Assembly (NCBI GenBank): GCA_051025295.1 | Contig: JBMGJV010000004.1 | Direction: 5' to 3' (one strand) | Length of the DNA stretch: 64,000 nt | DNA from: KBS-83 sp051025295 | GTDB lineage: Bacteria > Acidobacteriota > Terriglobia > Terriglobales > Acidobacteriaceae | In this document: in pieces, positions 17,351 through 25,612 of the stretch | How the letters are laid out: every line of letters begins with the position of its first letter | Numbering within the stretch: the first letter of the stretch is position 1 | Program-made: the position numbers and the translations under genes | Notes under the pieces: generated by a model | The model's database searches: none | Seen by the model: only the letters and a program-made list of their open reading frames with translations | What the model was told of the DNA's origin: nothing

Positions 17351-17964
17351 GAGTTCGTGTCCACCGCTGGGATGCAGAAGCTGTGCAGAATGCCGCTTGT
17401 GCGCAGCCAGTCCTCGAGGCCGAGGAAGGTCTGGCGCGCGGCGTCTACCGCAGGGTCAACATGAGCAGTGGAGAGTTCTTGTTCGATCAAACGGCAGAAG
17501 GCTTTCCAGTGTGCGCCGGTCTCCGGGCCGAAGCCGTAGAAGAAGCTGAGTCCGTGCTCCGGAGTGAGGGCCAGGCGCACGGCGAGATTGCGGACCAGAA
17601 CCTGGCCACCCAGCCGCGAGCCTTCGAGGACATACATCGATCCGAGCAGGCCGGCCGTGGTGTCGAGTGCGGGGACGTAGGGCGCGATTGAAGAAGCAGG
17701 CCCGACGGCGGGCGTGCCGAGGGCGCGGAGATCGCTTGCGAGCAGGGCGGCACGTGCGCGCTCGGCGAGCAGGCCAGCGAAGGGCGCGGGAGCAAGACTG
17801 CGGGCGCGTTCCTCCCACGCGGACCAGTAGCCGTAGAAGCCGGTGAGCACGGCACGGTACTGATCGAGGGAGAGATCGCCACCGAGTGGGAGCGCTGTTT
17901 CGAGCGACTCGTGGAGATCCGCCGTGCCCTGGCGGAGGGCCTGGAGGATGGTCGGTGCGGTCAT
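17347..17964 (-). CDS. bphO: Biliverdin-producing heme oxygenase
   Basis: A 205-residue enzyme that opens heme to biliverdin, CO and iron, here probably making the chromophore for the overlapping bacteriophytochrome. The proximal heme ligand is His18 in TADLHESLETALPL. The distal helix contains GLLGSMYVLEGSRLGGQVL and the C-terminal part FYGFGPETGAHWKAFC, all typical of bacterial HmuO/BphO proteins. It overlaps larB upstream and bphP downstream by ATGA on both sides, so it is a translationally coupled link between the nickel-cofactor genes and the light-sensing genes. No iron-uptake genes are nearby, which favours the BphO role over iron scavenging. Confidence 0.93.
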   Translation of the reverse strand: MTAPTILQALRQGTADLHESLETALPLGGDLSLDQYRAVLTGFYGYWSAWEERARSLAPAPFAGLLAERARAALLASDLRALGTPAVGPASSIAPYVPALDTTAGLLGSMYVLEGSRLGGQVLVRNLAVRLALTPEHGLSFFYGFGPETGAHWKAFCRLIEQELSTAHVDPAVDAARQTFLGLEDWLRTSGILHSFCIPAVDTNS

Positions 17965-18818
17965 CCGTGGTTCGCGACGGCGGAGGCCTGGGGATTCGCG
18001 GCGGCGGACGCGGGGAGATTTGTGACGGCGGAGGCCTGCGCGCTGCGTGCGCCCTTGCGAGCGATCAGGGTGGCAACGATGGCGGCGCCGAAGCCGTTGT
18101 CGATGTTCACGACAGTGACGTTGGGCGAGCAGGAGTTGAGCATGCCGAGCAGAGCGGCGACGCCGCCGAAGGCTGCGCCATAGCCGACACTGGTGGGCAC
18201 GGCGATGACCGGCGCGGGCACCAGGCCGCCGACCACGCTGGGCAGTGCGCCTTCCATGCCGGCGCAGACGATGGCGACCTCGCAGCGTTGCAGTGCCTCG
18301 TGCTGGGAGAGCAGCCGATGCAGGCCGGCCACGCCGACGTCGTAGTAGCGCTCGACCGGCGCACCGAGGAAGGACGCGGTGATGGCCGCCTCTTCAGCGA
18401 CGCGAAGGTCGCTGGTGCCGGCGCATAGCACCGCGACCGTACCGGCCGCGGGCGCTGTGCCGGCGGTAGCTGCCTGGCGCAGCGTGACACAGCGCGCGAT
18501 GGCGTGAAACTCAGCGTTCGGCACGCGAGCGGCGACCGCGTGCCACGCGGCTTCGCTGACGCGGGTGGCGAGCACGTCTTCGCCCTGCGCGGCCATGCGG
18601 GCGAAGATCTCGGCAACGTGCTCCGGCGTCTTGCCTTCGGCGTAGATCACCTCTGGAATGCCGAGGCGCAGGCCGCGGTGATGGTCGATGCGAGCGAAGC
18701 CAGCGTCTTCATAGGGCATCGTGCTGAGGCGCTCGAGCGCGGAAGAGGGCGAGAGTGCGCCGGCGCCGACGGCCTCGAGCAGCGCAAGAACATCATGGCG
18801 GTGAAGTGGAGCGCTCAC
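17961..18818 (-). CDS. larB: Nickel pincer cofactor biosynthesis protein LarB
   Basis: A 285-residue LarB. In the nickel-pincer nucleotide pathway, LarB carboxylates and hydrolyses nicotinic acid adenine dinucleotide to give P2CMN. The N-terminal segment (ALERLSTMPYEDAGFARIDHHRGLRLGIPEVIYAEGKTPE) is characteristic. The C-terminal AIR-carboxylase-like domain has VAVLCAGTSDLRVAEEAA, YYDVGVAGLHRLL, VIVCAGMEGALPSVVGGLV and IAVPTSVGYGAAFGGVAALLGMLNSCSPNVTVVNID. Its start codon is GTG, overlapping the larC stop (GTGA), and its stop overlaps the heme oxygenase start (ATGA). The last residues form an Ala/Asn-rich tail (ASAVTNLPASAAANPQASA), which is unusual. Confidence 0.94.
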   Translation of the reverse strand: MSAPLHRHDVLALLEAVGAGALSPSSALERLSTMPYEDAGFARIDHHRGLRLGIPEVIYAEGKTPEHVAEIFARMAAQGEDVLATRVSEAAWHAVAARVPNAEFHAIARCVTLRQAATAGTAPAAGTVAVLCAGTSDLRVAEEAAITASFLGAPVERYYDVGVAGLHRLLSQHEALQRCEVAIVCAGMEGALPSVVGGLVPAPVIAVPTSVGYGAAFGGVAALLGMLNSCSPNVTVVNIDNGFGAAIVATLIARKGARSAQASAVTNLPASAAANPQASAVANHG

Positions 18819-20218
18819 GGCGCGGGGGTCTCCTCGGGAAGGATGTCGGGTTGAGCGGGGCGCTCGCGCCAGGCCGCGAGCGCTGCCTCGAGCACCTGCT
18901 TGAGCGGCACGCGGTGAGCGACGGCAAGTATGTGGCAGTCGTCGTATTCCGGCTGCGCATGGGTGAGTGTGCCATCGAGCGAGGCTGTCTTGATGCGCAC
19001 GTCGCCAAAGGTAGTTGTGATCGTGACGTGTTCTCGATCAAGCGTGCGGCGCTGCTCCAGGCGATGGCGGATGCCAAGCGTCGAGGTCTCGCGAAAGAGC
19101 AGCTCTTCAAAGCGCGGGAGGTCGCCGGGGCGGCAGAGGACGGTGAGCAGCGTGCCGAGACGACCCTTCTTCATGGTGACGGGTGTGGTCATGACGTCAA
19201 GCGCGCCGTGCTCGAGCGCGAGTTGCGCGGTGTGGGCGACGACCTGCGGACTGAGGTCATCGACTGCGCACTCGAGCACGGCGATGGTTTCGCGCGCGAC
19301 GGTGTCGGCCGTGGAGGTGTCGGTCGTGGAGGAGTCGGCTATGAGCTCTGTCGCGGTTGCGCCAAGGCTGAGGCGGAGCACGTTGGGAAAGCGCGGTGGA
19401 TTGCGCGTGCCTGCACCATAGCCGATGCGGTCGAACGCGGCAGCAGGGCGTGTGAAGGTGCAGTCGAGCGCGCGCAGCAGCGCGGCGCCGGTGGGCGTGA
19501 CCAGTTCCATGGCGGGCCCGTCGCTGTAGGTGGGTGCGCCACGCAACAGGGCGGCAGTGGCGGGCGCGGGCACCGGGAAGCGGCCGTGCGCGCAATCGAC
19601 GAAGCCACTGCCAACGTTCACGGGCGAGCAGTACCAGCGCTCGACGCCAAGCGAGGTGAGGCCGACCGCCGCGCAGGTGATGTCAACGATGGCGTCGACT
19701 GCGCCAACCTCGTGGAAGTGGATCTCCGCGATCGGCACATTGTGGATGGCGGCTTCGGCCTCGCCGAGCAGGGTGAACGCACGCAGGGCGAGTTCGCGCG
19801 CCGCAGACGGAAGAGGCGCGGCATGGAGCAGTGCGCGAATCGCAGTCAGCGAGCGGCCATGCTCGTGCTGGTGCTGGTGCTCATGAGGTTGGTCATGCGG
19901 GTGCGCATGGTCGTGCGGGTGCGTGTGCGAGTGCTCATGAGCATGGTCGTCCGTGTGCGGATGGGAGTGCTCGTGTGGCGCGGGTTTGGCAGGGGCGTCG
20001 GCGTCGTTTCCGTCGACCAGGACGCGAGCCTTCCGGGCGTGGATGCCGCTTCGGTCGGCACCGGCAAAGGTAAGTGTGGCGCCGACGTTCAGAGCTGCCG
20101 CGGTCTGGACGAGGAACGCCGGGTCAACGCCGGCGTCGGCCAGTGCGCCGAGCAGCATGTCACCGCTGATGCCGGCAAAGCACTCCAGATAGCCGATACG
20201 AACGCGATTCGTGCTCAG
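18815..20218 (-). CDS. larC: Nickel insertion protein LarC with His-rich insert; probable CTG start
   Basis: LarC inserts nickel into the pincer cofactor in a CTP-dependent step. The first in-frame ATG would drop the conserved N-terminus. Reading upstream, codons for RVRIGYLECFAGISGD precede it, matching the family start (YLDCFSGISGDM), and the only plausible start is CTG at 20218-20216, with AGGAG about 9 bases before it. With that start the protein has 467 residues. Residues 82-120 carry 18 His, alternating with other residues, a likely nickel-binding or storage stretch. The core includes IHFHEVGAVDAIVDI, GRFPVPAPATAALL and MKKGRLGTLLTVLC. It overlaps larB by 4 bases. Confidence 0.9.
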   Translation of the reverse strand: MSTNRVRIGYLECFAGISGDMLLGALADAGVDPAFLVQTAAALNVGATLTFAGADRSGIHARKARVLVDGNDADAPAKPAPHEHSHPHTDDHAHEHSHTHPHDHAHPHDQPHEHQHQHEHGRSLTAIRALLHAAPLPSAARELALRAFTLLGEAEAAIHNVPIAEIHFHEVGAVDAIVDITCAAVGLTSLGVERWYCSPVNVGSGFVDCAHGRFPVPAPATAALLRGAPTYSDGPAMELVTPTGAALLRALDCTFTRPAAAFDRIGYGAGTRNPPRFPNVLRLSLGATATELIADSSTTDTSTADTVARETIAVLECAVDDLSPQVVAHTAQLALEHGALDVMTTPVTMKKGRLGTLLTVLCRPGDLPRFEELLFRETSTLGIRHRLEQRRTLDREHVTITTTFGDVRIKTASLDGTLTHAQPEYDDCHILAVAHRVPLKQVLEAALAAWRERPAQPDILPEETPAP

Positions 20219-20248
20219 GTGTGGTCTCTCCTGCTGGCTTAGTGTCGC

Positions 20249-21130
20249 TCAGGCGGACTTGCCGCCGCCCGCGAGCACGCTCAGGGGCAGCACTTCGTTC
20301 ATGGAGCCGCTACGGTACCCATCGCAATCGACGGCAGCGTACTGAAAGCCGGCGCTGCGAACGGCTGCACCGATGCGGCGAAACATGTCGCGGCTGAGCG
20401 CGCTCTCCATCTCATCGGGATCAATTTCGATGCGGGCGACGACGCCGTGGTGGCGTACGCGAAAGCGCGTGAGGCCAAGGGCGAGCAGGGCGTCCTCGGC
20501 CTGCTCCACCTGCTCGAGGACTTCAGGGGTGACGCGGCGGCCGTACTCAATCCGCGAGGAGAGGCAGGCAGAGGCCGGCTTGTCCCACACGTCGAGCGCG
20601 GCAGCGCGGGCCAGGGCACGCACATCGCTCTTGGTCAGGCCGGCGTCGGCGAGCGGCGCAGCAACCGCATGCTGAGTGGCGGCCTGCTGACCGGGGCGGT
20701 AGTCGCGCGTGTCGTCGGCGTTGAGACCGTAGATGACGTGAGCGATGCCGCGGGCTGAGCGCTCGCGCTCGAGCACGGTGAAGAGCTCGTCCTTGCAGTG
20801 GAAGCAGCGGGTGGCGTCGTTGCGTGCGTAGTCTTCGCTGGCCAGCTCGCCGGTCGCAACCGTGCTGAGCGGAATGGCCTGCGTGGTCGCGAACGCGATG
20901 GCCTCGCGCAGATGACGGCGCGAGAGGCTGGCGGAGTCGGCAAGAATGGCGATCATCTGCGGACCGAGCGCCGCATGGGCGGCGTAGGCGAGGTAAGCCG
21001 AGTCGACACCGCCCGAGTAGGCCACGACCACGCTGCCGAGTTCACGGAGCCGCGCCTCGAGCGCACGCCGCCGCTGCGACAGGACCTCGTCGTCAGCGGC
21101 AGCGGTTGGGAGCACGGGTTGCGCGGACAT
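20249..21130 (-). CDS. larE: ATP-dependent sacrificial sulfur transferase LarE
   Basis: A PP-loop enzyme of about 293 residues that activates the carboxylates of P2CMN and donates sulfur from its own cysteine, making the dithiodicarboxylate that binds nickel. The PP-loop is VVVAYSGGVDSAYLAY. The conserved TRCFHCKDELF follows, then DVWDKPASACLSSRIEYGRRV, whose Cys lies where the family's sulfur-donating or cluster-binding Cys is found. The C-terminal domain has LGLTRFRVRHHGVVARIEID. Two ATGs lie 6 bases apart (21136 and 21130); AAGGAG is 3 bases from the first and 9 from the second, so the second is preferred. larC follows 30 bases downstream. Confidence 0.94.
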   Translation of the reverse strand: MSAQPVLPTAAADDEVLSQRRRALEARLRELGSVVVAYSGGVDSAYLAYAAHAALGPQMIAILADSASLSRRHLREAIAFATTQAIPLSTVATGELASEDYARNDATRCFHCKDELFTVLERERSARGIAHVIYGLNADDTRDYRPGQQAATQHAVAAPLADAGLTKSDVRALARAAALDVWDKPASACLSSRIEYGRRVTPEVLEQVEQAEDALLALGLTRFRVRHHGVVARIEIDPDEMESALSRDMFRRIGAAVRSAGFQYAAVDCDGYRSGSMNEVLPLSVLAGGGKSA

Positions 21131-21150
21131 GGACATGGTCTCCTTGCGCT

Positions 21151-22137
21151 CTAACCGAGGTACTGCGGATTGTGCGTCGTGCCATCGAACATGGTCGAGG
21201 TCTTGTATTTCTCAAACTGCCCGGCGACGGCGGTGTTTGCGGTCTTCGCGAGCAACGCGGTCATCTCCTCGTGCGGCAGCGGCTTGAAGTTACGCGCGAC
21301 GCCGAGTGCCTGGTTGAGCCGGTCCATGGAATCGCAGCCGGTGATCGTAAGCGAGACGGGGAGGCTCATGGCGTACCGCAGACAGTCTGTCGCACTCACG
21401 GTTTTGCTGTCGAGTATGATGCCGTTCCCGATCGGCTTCATGCCGAGGATGCCCATGTTGTGACGCCGCGCGACGGGCAGCACCTTGGTGGTGAAGCTGT
21501 CGAAGTGCGCGTCCATAACGTTGAGCGGCATCTGCACGGTATCGAAGGTAAAGCCATGCTTGTCGGCCGTCTCGATCATGTGGAGGTGGATCTCCGGGCT
21601 CTTGTGGCCGGTGAAGCCGATGTAGCGCAGCTTCCCTTCCTTCTGCGCCTGTTTAAGGACGTCGACGACATAACCGGGCTGGAAGGCCTGCTCCGGGTCA
21701 CCCATGCGGATGACTTCATGGATCTGTACCAGGTCGATGTGATCGGTCTTGAGCCGCTGGAGCGACTGTTCGAGCTGCTGGCGCGCCGCGGCCGGGGTGC
21801 GGCCGTCAATCTTGGTCATCAGGAAGGCCTTTTGCCGGTAGCCGTCGGCCAGGGCCTTGCCCATGCGCTCTTCACTGACGCCGTCGTTGTAGTCCCAGCA
21901 GTTGTCGAGGAAGTTGACGCCGGAGTCGAGCGCGGTGCGCACGATACGGATGCCTTCCTGCTCGGAGACGCTGTGCGCGCCGATGTGGTAGCCGCCGATG
22001 CCGATGCAGGCGACGGACTGGCCGGTCCGGCCGAGGGTGCGGCGCGGAATGTCGCCGGTGGCGGCGATTGCCTCCTCGCGGAGCGCGAGCAGCGCAGTGA
22101 GAGCGGCGGCAGATTTGAGAAAGTCGCGTCGTTCCAT
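21151..22137 (-). CDS. Aldo/keto reductase with twin-arginine signal, first gene of the lar-bph unit
   Basis: A 328-residue aldo/keto reductase. An N-terminal MERRDFLKSAAALTALLALR looks like a Tat signal, so folded export with bound cofactor is possible. The barrel begins PRRTLGRTGQSVACIGIGG. Active-site candidates are Asp and Tyr in NFLDNCWDYNDGVSEERMG, Lys in AFLMTKIDGR and His in DLVQIHEV. The C-terminal part (SLTITGCDSMDRLNQALGVA) fits NADP-binding family members. It ends 20 bases before larE and lies divergent from the TPR gene, so it is probably the promoter-proximal gene of this minus-strand operon. Its substrate is unknown, as is any link to a nickel-pincer enzyme. Confidence 0.88.
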   Translation of the reverse strand: MERRDFLKSAAALTALLALREEAIAATGDIPRRTLGRTGQSVACIGIGGYHIGAHSVSEQEGIRIVRTALDSGVNFLDNCWDYNDGVSEERMGKALADGYRQKAFLMTKIDGRTPAAARQQLEQSLQRLKTDHIDLVQIHEVIRMGDPEQAFQPGYVVDVLKQAQKEGKLRYIGFTGHKSPEIHLHMIETADKHGFTFDTVQMPLNVMDAHFDSFTTKVLPVARRHNMGILGMKPIGNGIILDSKTVSATDCLRYAMSLPVSLTITGCDSMDRLNQALGVARNFKPLPHEEMTALLAKTANTAVAGQFEKYKTSTMFDGTTHNPQYLG

Positions 22138-22295
22138 CAGAGCACCTCCGGGGTGGCCGGCAGAGTGGAGGAGCAGGCCCGACCGCGGGCGTGCCTTTCC
22201 TTCACCATGAGACGCACGGCAGCGTCCGTACGCTGCGCGAAAGGGTAAGCGCTTTGCAGGGGACGCAAGGGGCAGTAGCCTAGAGGAACGCCCGC

Positions 22296-23648
22296 GTGAG
22301 AACGATCCCCTTCTTTCGGACTCAAGCCCCGCTGACCACGGCCGAGCGGCTCGCCAAGCGCCGTCTCATCGTTCAGGATACGCTCTCCCTGCTGGCCGTC
22401 ACCGCGACGACGGTGGTGCTGGCGATCCTGACGTATCTGATCTTTCAGTCGTACTCCCAGCACCAGCGGGATGCGGCGGCGCGGTGGAAGCGGCGGGGCG
22501 AGGCGGCGCTCCGGAACAACAACCCGAAGGTCGCGGTGTTCGACCTGCGCGCGGCGCTGGGGTATGAGGGCGGAGACCGGACGACGGAGATCGACCTGGC
22601 CGATGCGCTGGCCCGTGCGGGCAGGCTGCAGGAGGCAACTGCGTACTTCAACACGCTATGGGAGCGGGAGCCGGGCAACGGCAACATCAATCTGCAATTG
22701 GCGCGGCTGGCGGGACGGCAACAGCAGCCGGCGACGGCGCTCGAGCACTACCACGCGGCGATCTATGGCGTGTGGGAGGGGGATGGCGCGATCCGCCGGC
22801 GGCAGGTGCGGCTGGAGTTGGTGCGCTACCTGATCCAGCAGAACCGACTGGGCGAGGCGCGGGATGAGCTGCTGATCGCCGCAGGCAATGACACGGGGAC
22901 GCCGTCGCTACTGGAAACCGCGGGCCTGCTGGCGCAGGCGCACGCATACGGCGACGCGCTGCACCTCTATCGCGAGGTGGCGGGGCGTCGTCCACCGATG
23001 ACCGAGGCGTTTGAAGGCGCTGGGCAGATGGCGTTTGCGATGGGGCACTTCCGCACGGCTCACCTGTTCCTGGAGCGAGCAGTGACGGTGGCGTCACCGC
23101 AGCAGCCGCTGGTGAATCACGAGCTGACGGAGCACAACCTGCAGGTAGCGCGCGCAGTGATGGCGGCGTATCCGTCGCCATCACTGCCGGAGCGGGAGCG
23201 ACTGCGGCGGGTGGTGCAGGCTTATGCGACAGCGCGACGGCGCTTTCAGGCTTGCACGATGAAAGCACCAGCGGCAGGCGCGGCGACCGGCGGTCAGCCA
23301 GGAGCGCCGACGGACGCAGCCAGGACTCACGAGATTGCCGCGCTGGCGGAGCGCTGGCAGCAGGCGCCTTCCCCGCTGACGGTGCAGCAGCTCCAGCGGG
23401 ATGATGGGCTCGAGACGGTCGTGATGCAACTGGTGTATGACACGGAGCTGGCGCTGGATAGCGCTCCGGCAGCCGCGGCGGGGACCTCGGGCGGCGGAAC
23501 ACCCACGACGCAAACGGCAACAGCACCTGCCGCAAAAACGCCGGCCCCGGCGAGGGTCGCCGCTCCACCGTCGGCCTGCGGACCTCCAGCGGGGCTGGAT
23601 GCGGCGCTGCTGCGGATTGCCGCGACGCCGGACGGCGTGGACCAGTGA
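22296..23648 (+). CDS. TPR-containing membrane-anchored protein of unknown function
   Basis: A 450-residue protein with one N-terminal membrane segment (about residues 28-52, LSLLAVTATTVVLAILTYLI) after a basic cytoplasmic stretch. It continues with helical TPR-like repeats such as RWKRRGEAALRNNNPKVAVFDLRAAL, LADALARAGRLQEATAYFNTLWEREP and AFEGAGQMAFAMGHFRTAHLFLERAV. The C-terminal third is low-complexity Ala/Pro/Thr-rich. Such proteins usually scaffold envelope complexes; nothing more specific can be said. The start codon is GTG with AGAGGA 8 bases upstream. It is divergent from the aldo/keto reductase and probably transcribed on into the ClC gene. Confidence 0.75.
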   Translation: MRTIPFFRTQAPLTTAERLAKRRLIVQDTLSLLAVTATTVVLAILTYLIFQSYSQHQRDAAARWKRRGEAALRNNNPKVAVFDLRAALGYEGGDRTTEIDLADALARAGRLQEATAYFNTLWEREPGNGNINLQLARLAGRQQQPATALEHYHAAIYGVWEGDGAIRRRQVRLELVRYLIQQNRLGEARDELLIAAGNDTGTPSLLETAGLLAQAHAYGDALHLYREVAGRRPPMTEAFEGAGQMAFAMGHFRTAHLFLERAVTVASPQQPLVNHELTEHNLQVARAVMAAYPSPSLPERERLRRVVQAYATARRRFQACTMKAPAAGAATGGQPGAPTDAARTHEIAALAERWQQAPSPLTVQQLQRDDGLETVVMQLVYDTELALDSAPAAAAGTSGGGTPTTQTATAPAAKTPAPARVAAPPSACGPPAGLDAALLRIAATPDGVDQ

Positions 23649-23707
23649 CCGGCAGGCTGCGAAGAGCGATAGGTTAGACAAGACGGCAAACAGGCCGATC
23701 GAGGACG

Positions 23708-25540
23708 ATGGAGCCAGCGACAGAGTCAGGCAGGATCGAAGCAACGGAGACTGCGAACGGCACGGCTGCAAAAGCCGCAGCAGCCGTAGCAGCGCCGCCC
23801 CCCGCCAAGGACGCGCCGGGCGACGTGATGCCGGCGGTCGAGCCGCTGCAGCGGCTGTCGCAGATCGACCTGCTGAAGATTGCGCCGACGCGCGACGAGC
23901 GGCTGTTCCTGGTGCTGTCGATCTTTATTGGCATCATCTCCGGCCTGCTGGTGGTGAGCTTCCGGGTAGCGATCAGCTGGATCCAGACGCTCACCATAGG
24001 GTCGGTGCCGCAGCCGGGGCTCTACCGGCTGATCTATGTACCGGTGATCCTGGGCACGGTCGTCGCGGTGCTGGTGCAGCGGTTCTTTCCCGGAGCCCGC
24101 GGCAGCGGCGTCAACCAGACCAAGGCCGCGCTCTATATCTATAACGGGTTTATCTCGTTCAAGACGGTGATCGGCAAGTTCATCACGTCTGCACTGGCGT
24201 TGGGCGCCGGCTTCTCGCTGGGGCCGGAGGATCCGTCGCTGCAGATCGGCGCGGGCGTCGCGTCGATGGTGAGCCGGCGGCTGGGGCTGAGCCGGCAGCG
24301 GCTTCGATTGTTCGCGCCGGTGGGTGCGGCCGCCGGATTGGCAGCCGCCTTCAATGCGCCGATCTCGGCCATCCTGTTCGTGATCGAAGAGGTGATCGGT
24401 CGGTGGAGCGCAGCCGTGCTGGGTTCGGTCGTGCTGTCGGCGATCTCGAGCGTGGTGGTGGCGCGGCGCTTCTGGGGCTCGGAGCCGATGTTCCAGATCC
24501 CCTCCGTGACGGTGACAGATTCGCGCGAGCTGCTGGCCTACGCGGTACTGGGCGTGATCGGCGGACTCTCGGCGAGCATCTTCTCCCGCGCGCTGGGCTA
24601 CCTGCGGCCACGGCTGCGCAACCTGCCGCGCTGGACCTTTTATGTGCAGACGCCGCTGGCCGGACTAGCGGTCGGGCTGATCGGCTTCTTCGGCTTTCCG
24701 CAGATCATGGGTCCGGGCTACGAGGTGATGAACCGCGCCATGCATGGGCAGTTCACCTGGACGCTGCTGCTGACACTCGCGCTTCTGAAGATTCTGGCGA
24801 CGACGCTGTCGTTTTCAAGCGGTACGCCGGGCGGCATGTTTGCGCCGACGCTGTTCGTAGGCGCGATGCTGGGCGCCTCGATCGGCACATTCGAGCAGCA
24901 TCACTTCCCTCACCTGCATGTCTCCATCGGCTCGTATGCGCTGGTCGGCATGGGCGTGCTGTTCGCAGCGTTCCTGCGCGTGCCGCTGACGTCGGTGTTC
25001 ATGGTGCTCGAGGTGAGCGGCAACTACTCGATCATTCTGCCTGTCATCCTGGCGAACACGATCGCGTACCTCGTCTCTCGCAGCCTGCAGCCCGCGGCCA
25101 TCTTCGAGGTGTTCACGCACCAGGACGGGTTGGACCTGCCCTCGATGGAAGAGCAGCGCGAGGAGATTGTGCTGCACCTGGAGGATGCGCTGCGCCCGCT
25201 CTCGATCCCGGTGATCGATGTTGGGGTGACCCTGAAGACGGCGCTCGAGCAGATCGGTGACGCCGAAGTCTTCTTCATCCGCCTGCCGCAGCATGCGTGG
25301 TATTCGATGACGGCAGCGGAGCTGCGCTCGATTGCCGCAGTCAATCAACCGGAGACGCCGGTCGCCAATCTGCTGAAGCCGGATCGACTGCCACTGCTCT
25401 TCCCCGATCTGCCGTTGGATTCGGCACTGCCGCACCTGGCGCGATGGCCGATCCTGCCGGTACAGAACCGCGCGAGCCGCGGCGCGATCGATGGCACGGT
25501 GACGCTGGCCGATGTGCTGTCGCGCTATCAAGCCACCTAG
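23708..25540 (+). CDS. ClC-family chloride channel/transporter
   Basis: A 610-residue ClC protein with about ten membrane helices. The three filter-region motifs are present in altered form: ARGSGVNQTKAALY for GSGIP, GFSLGPEDPSLQIG for GxEGP with the gating-Glu position kept, and SGTPGGMFAPTLFVGAMLG for GxFxP. An Ala/Pro-rich N-terminal tail precedes the membrane domain. The C-terminal cytoplasmic region (about 450-610) has the length of a regulatory domain but only weak CBS-like features. ClC proteins move chloride or fluoride, as channels or as proton exchangers. The Asn and Asp replacements near the filter make the ion preference uncertain. Confidence 0.88.
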   Translation: MEPATESGRIEATETANGTAAKAAAAVAAPPPAKDAPGDVMPAVEPLQRLSQIDLLKIAPTRDERLFLVLSIFIGIISGLLVVSFRVAISWIQTLTIGSVPQPGLYRLIYVPVILGTVVAVLVQRFFPGARGSGVNQTKAALYIYNGFISFKTVIGKFITSALALGAGFSLGPEDPSLQIGAGVASMVSRRLGLSRQRLRLFAPVGAAAGLAAAFNAPISAILFVIEEVIGRWSAAVLGSVVLSAISSVVVARRFWGSEPMFQIPSVTVTDSRELLAYAVLGVIGGLSASIFSRALGYLRPRLRNLPRWTFYVQTPLAGLAVGLIGFFGFPQIMGPGYEVMNRAMHGQFTWTLLLTLALLKILATTLSFSSGTPGGMFAPTLFVGAMLGASIGTFEQHHFPHLHVSIGSYALVGMGVLFAAFLRVPLTSVFMVLEVSGNYSIILPVILANTIAYLVSRSLQPAAIFEVFTHQDGLDLPSMEEQREEIVLHLEDALRPLSIPVIDVGVTLKTALEQIGDAEVFFIRLPQHAWYSMTAAELRSIAAVNQPETPVANLLKPDRLPLLFPDLPLDSALPHLARWPILPVQNRASRGAIDGTVTLADVLSRYQAT

Positions 25541-25612
25541 CACCGAGCGAGCAGCAGTGTGGCACACTGAATTCTTGATGGAGCGCCGCCGCGGCTCGCG
25601 CCCAACGAACGC

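Noticed and set aside
17347..17964. Heme oxygenase as an iron-scavenging gene
   Set aside because: No heme-uptake genes are nearby and it overlaps the bacteriophytochrome gene, so a biliverdin-supply role fits better.
18755..20242. 495-codon plus-strand ORF across larB and larC
   Set aside because: Its repeated Val-Arg-Met stretch is simply the complement of the larC His tract; no start signal or domain.
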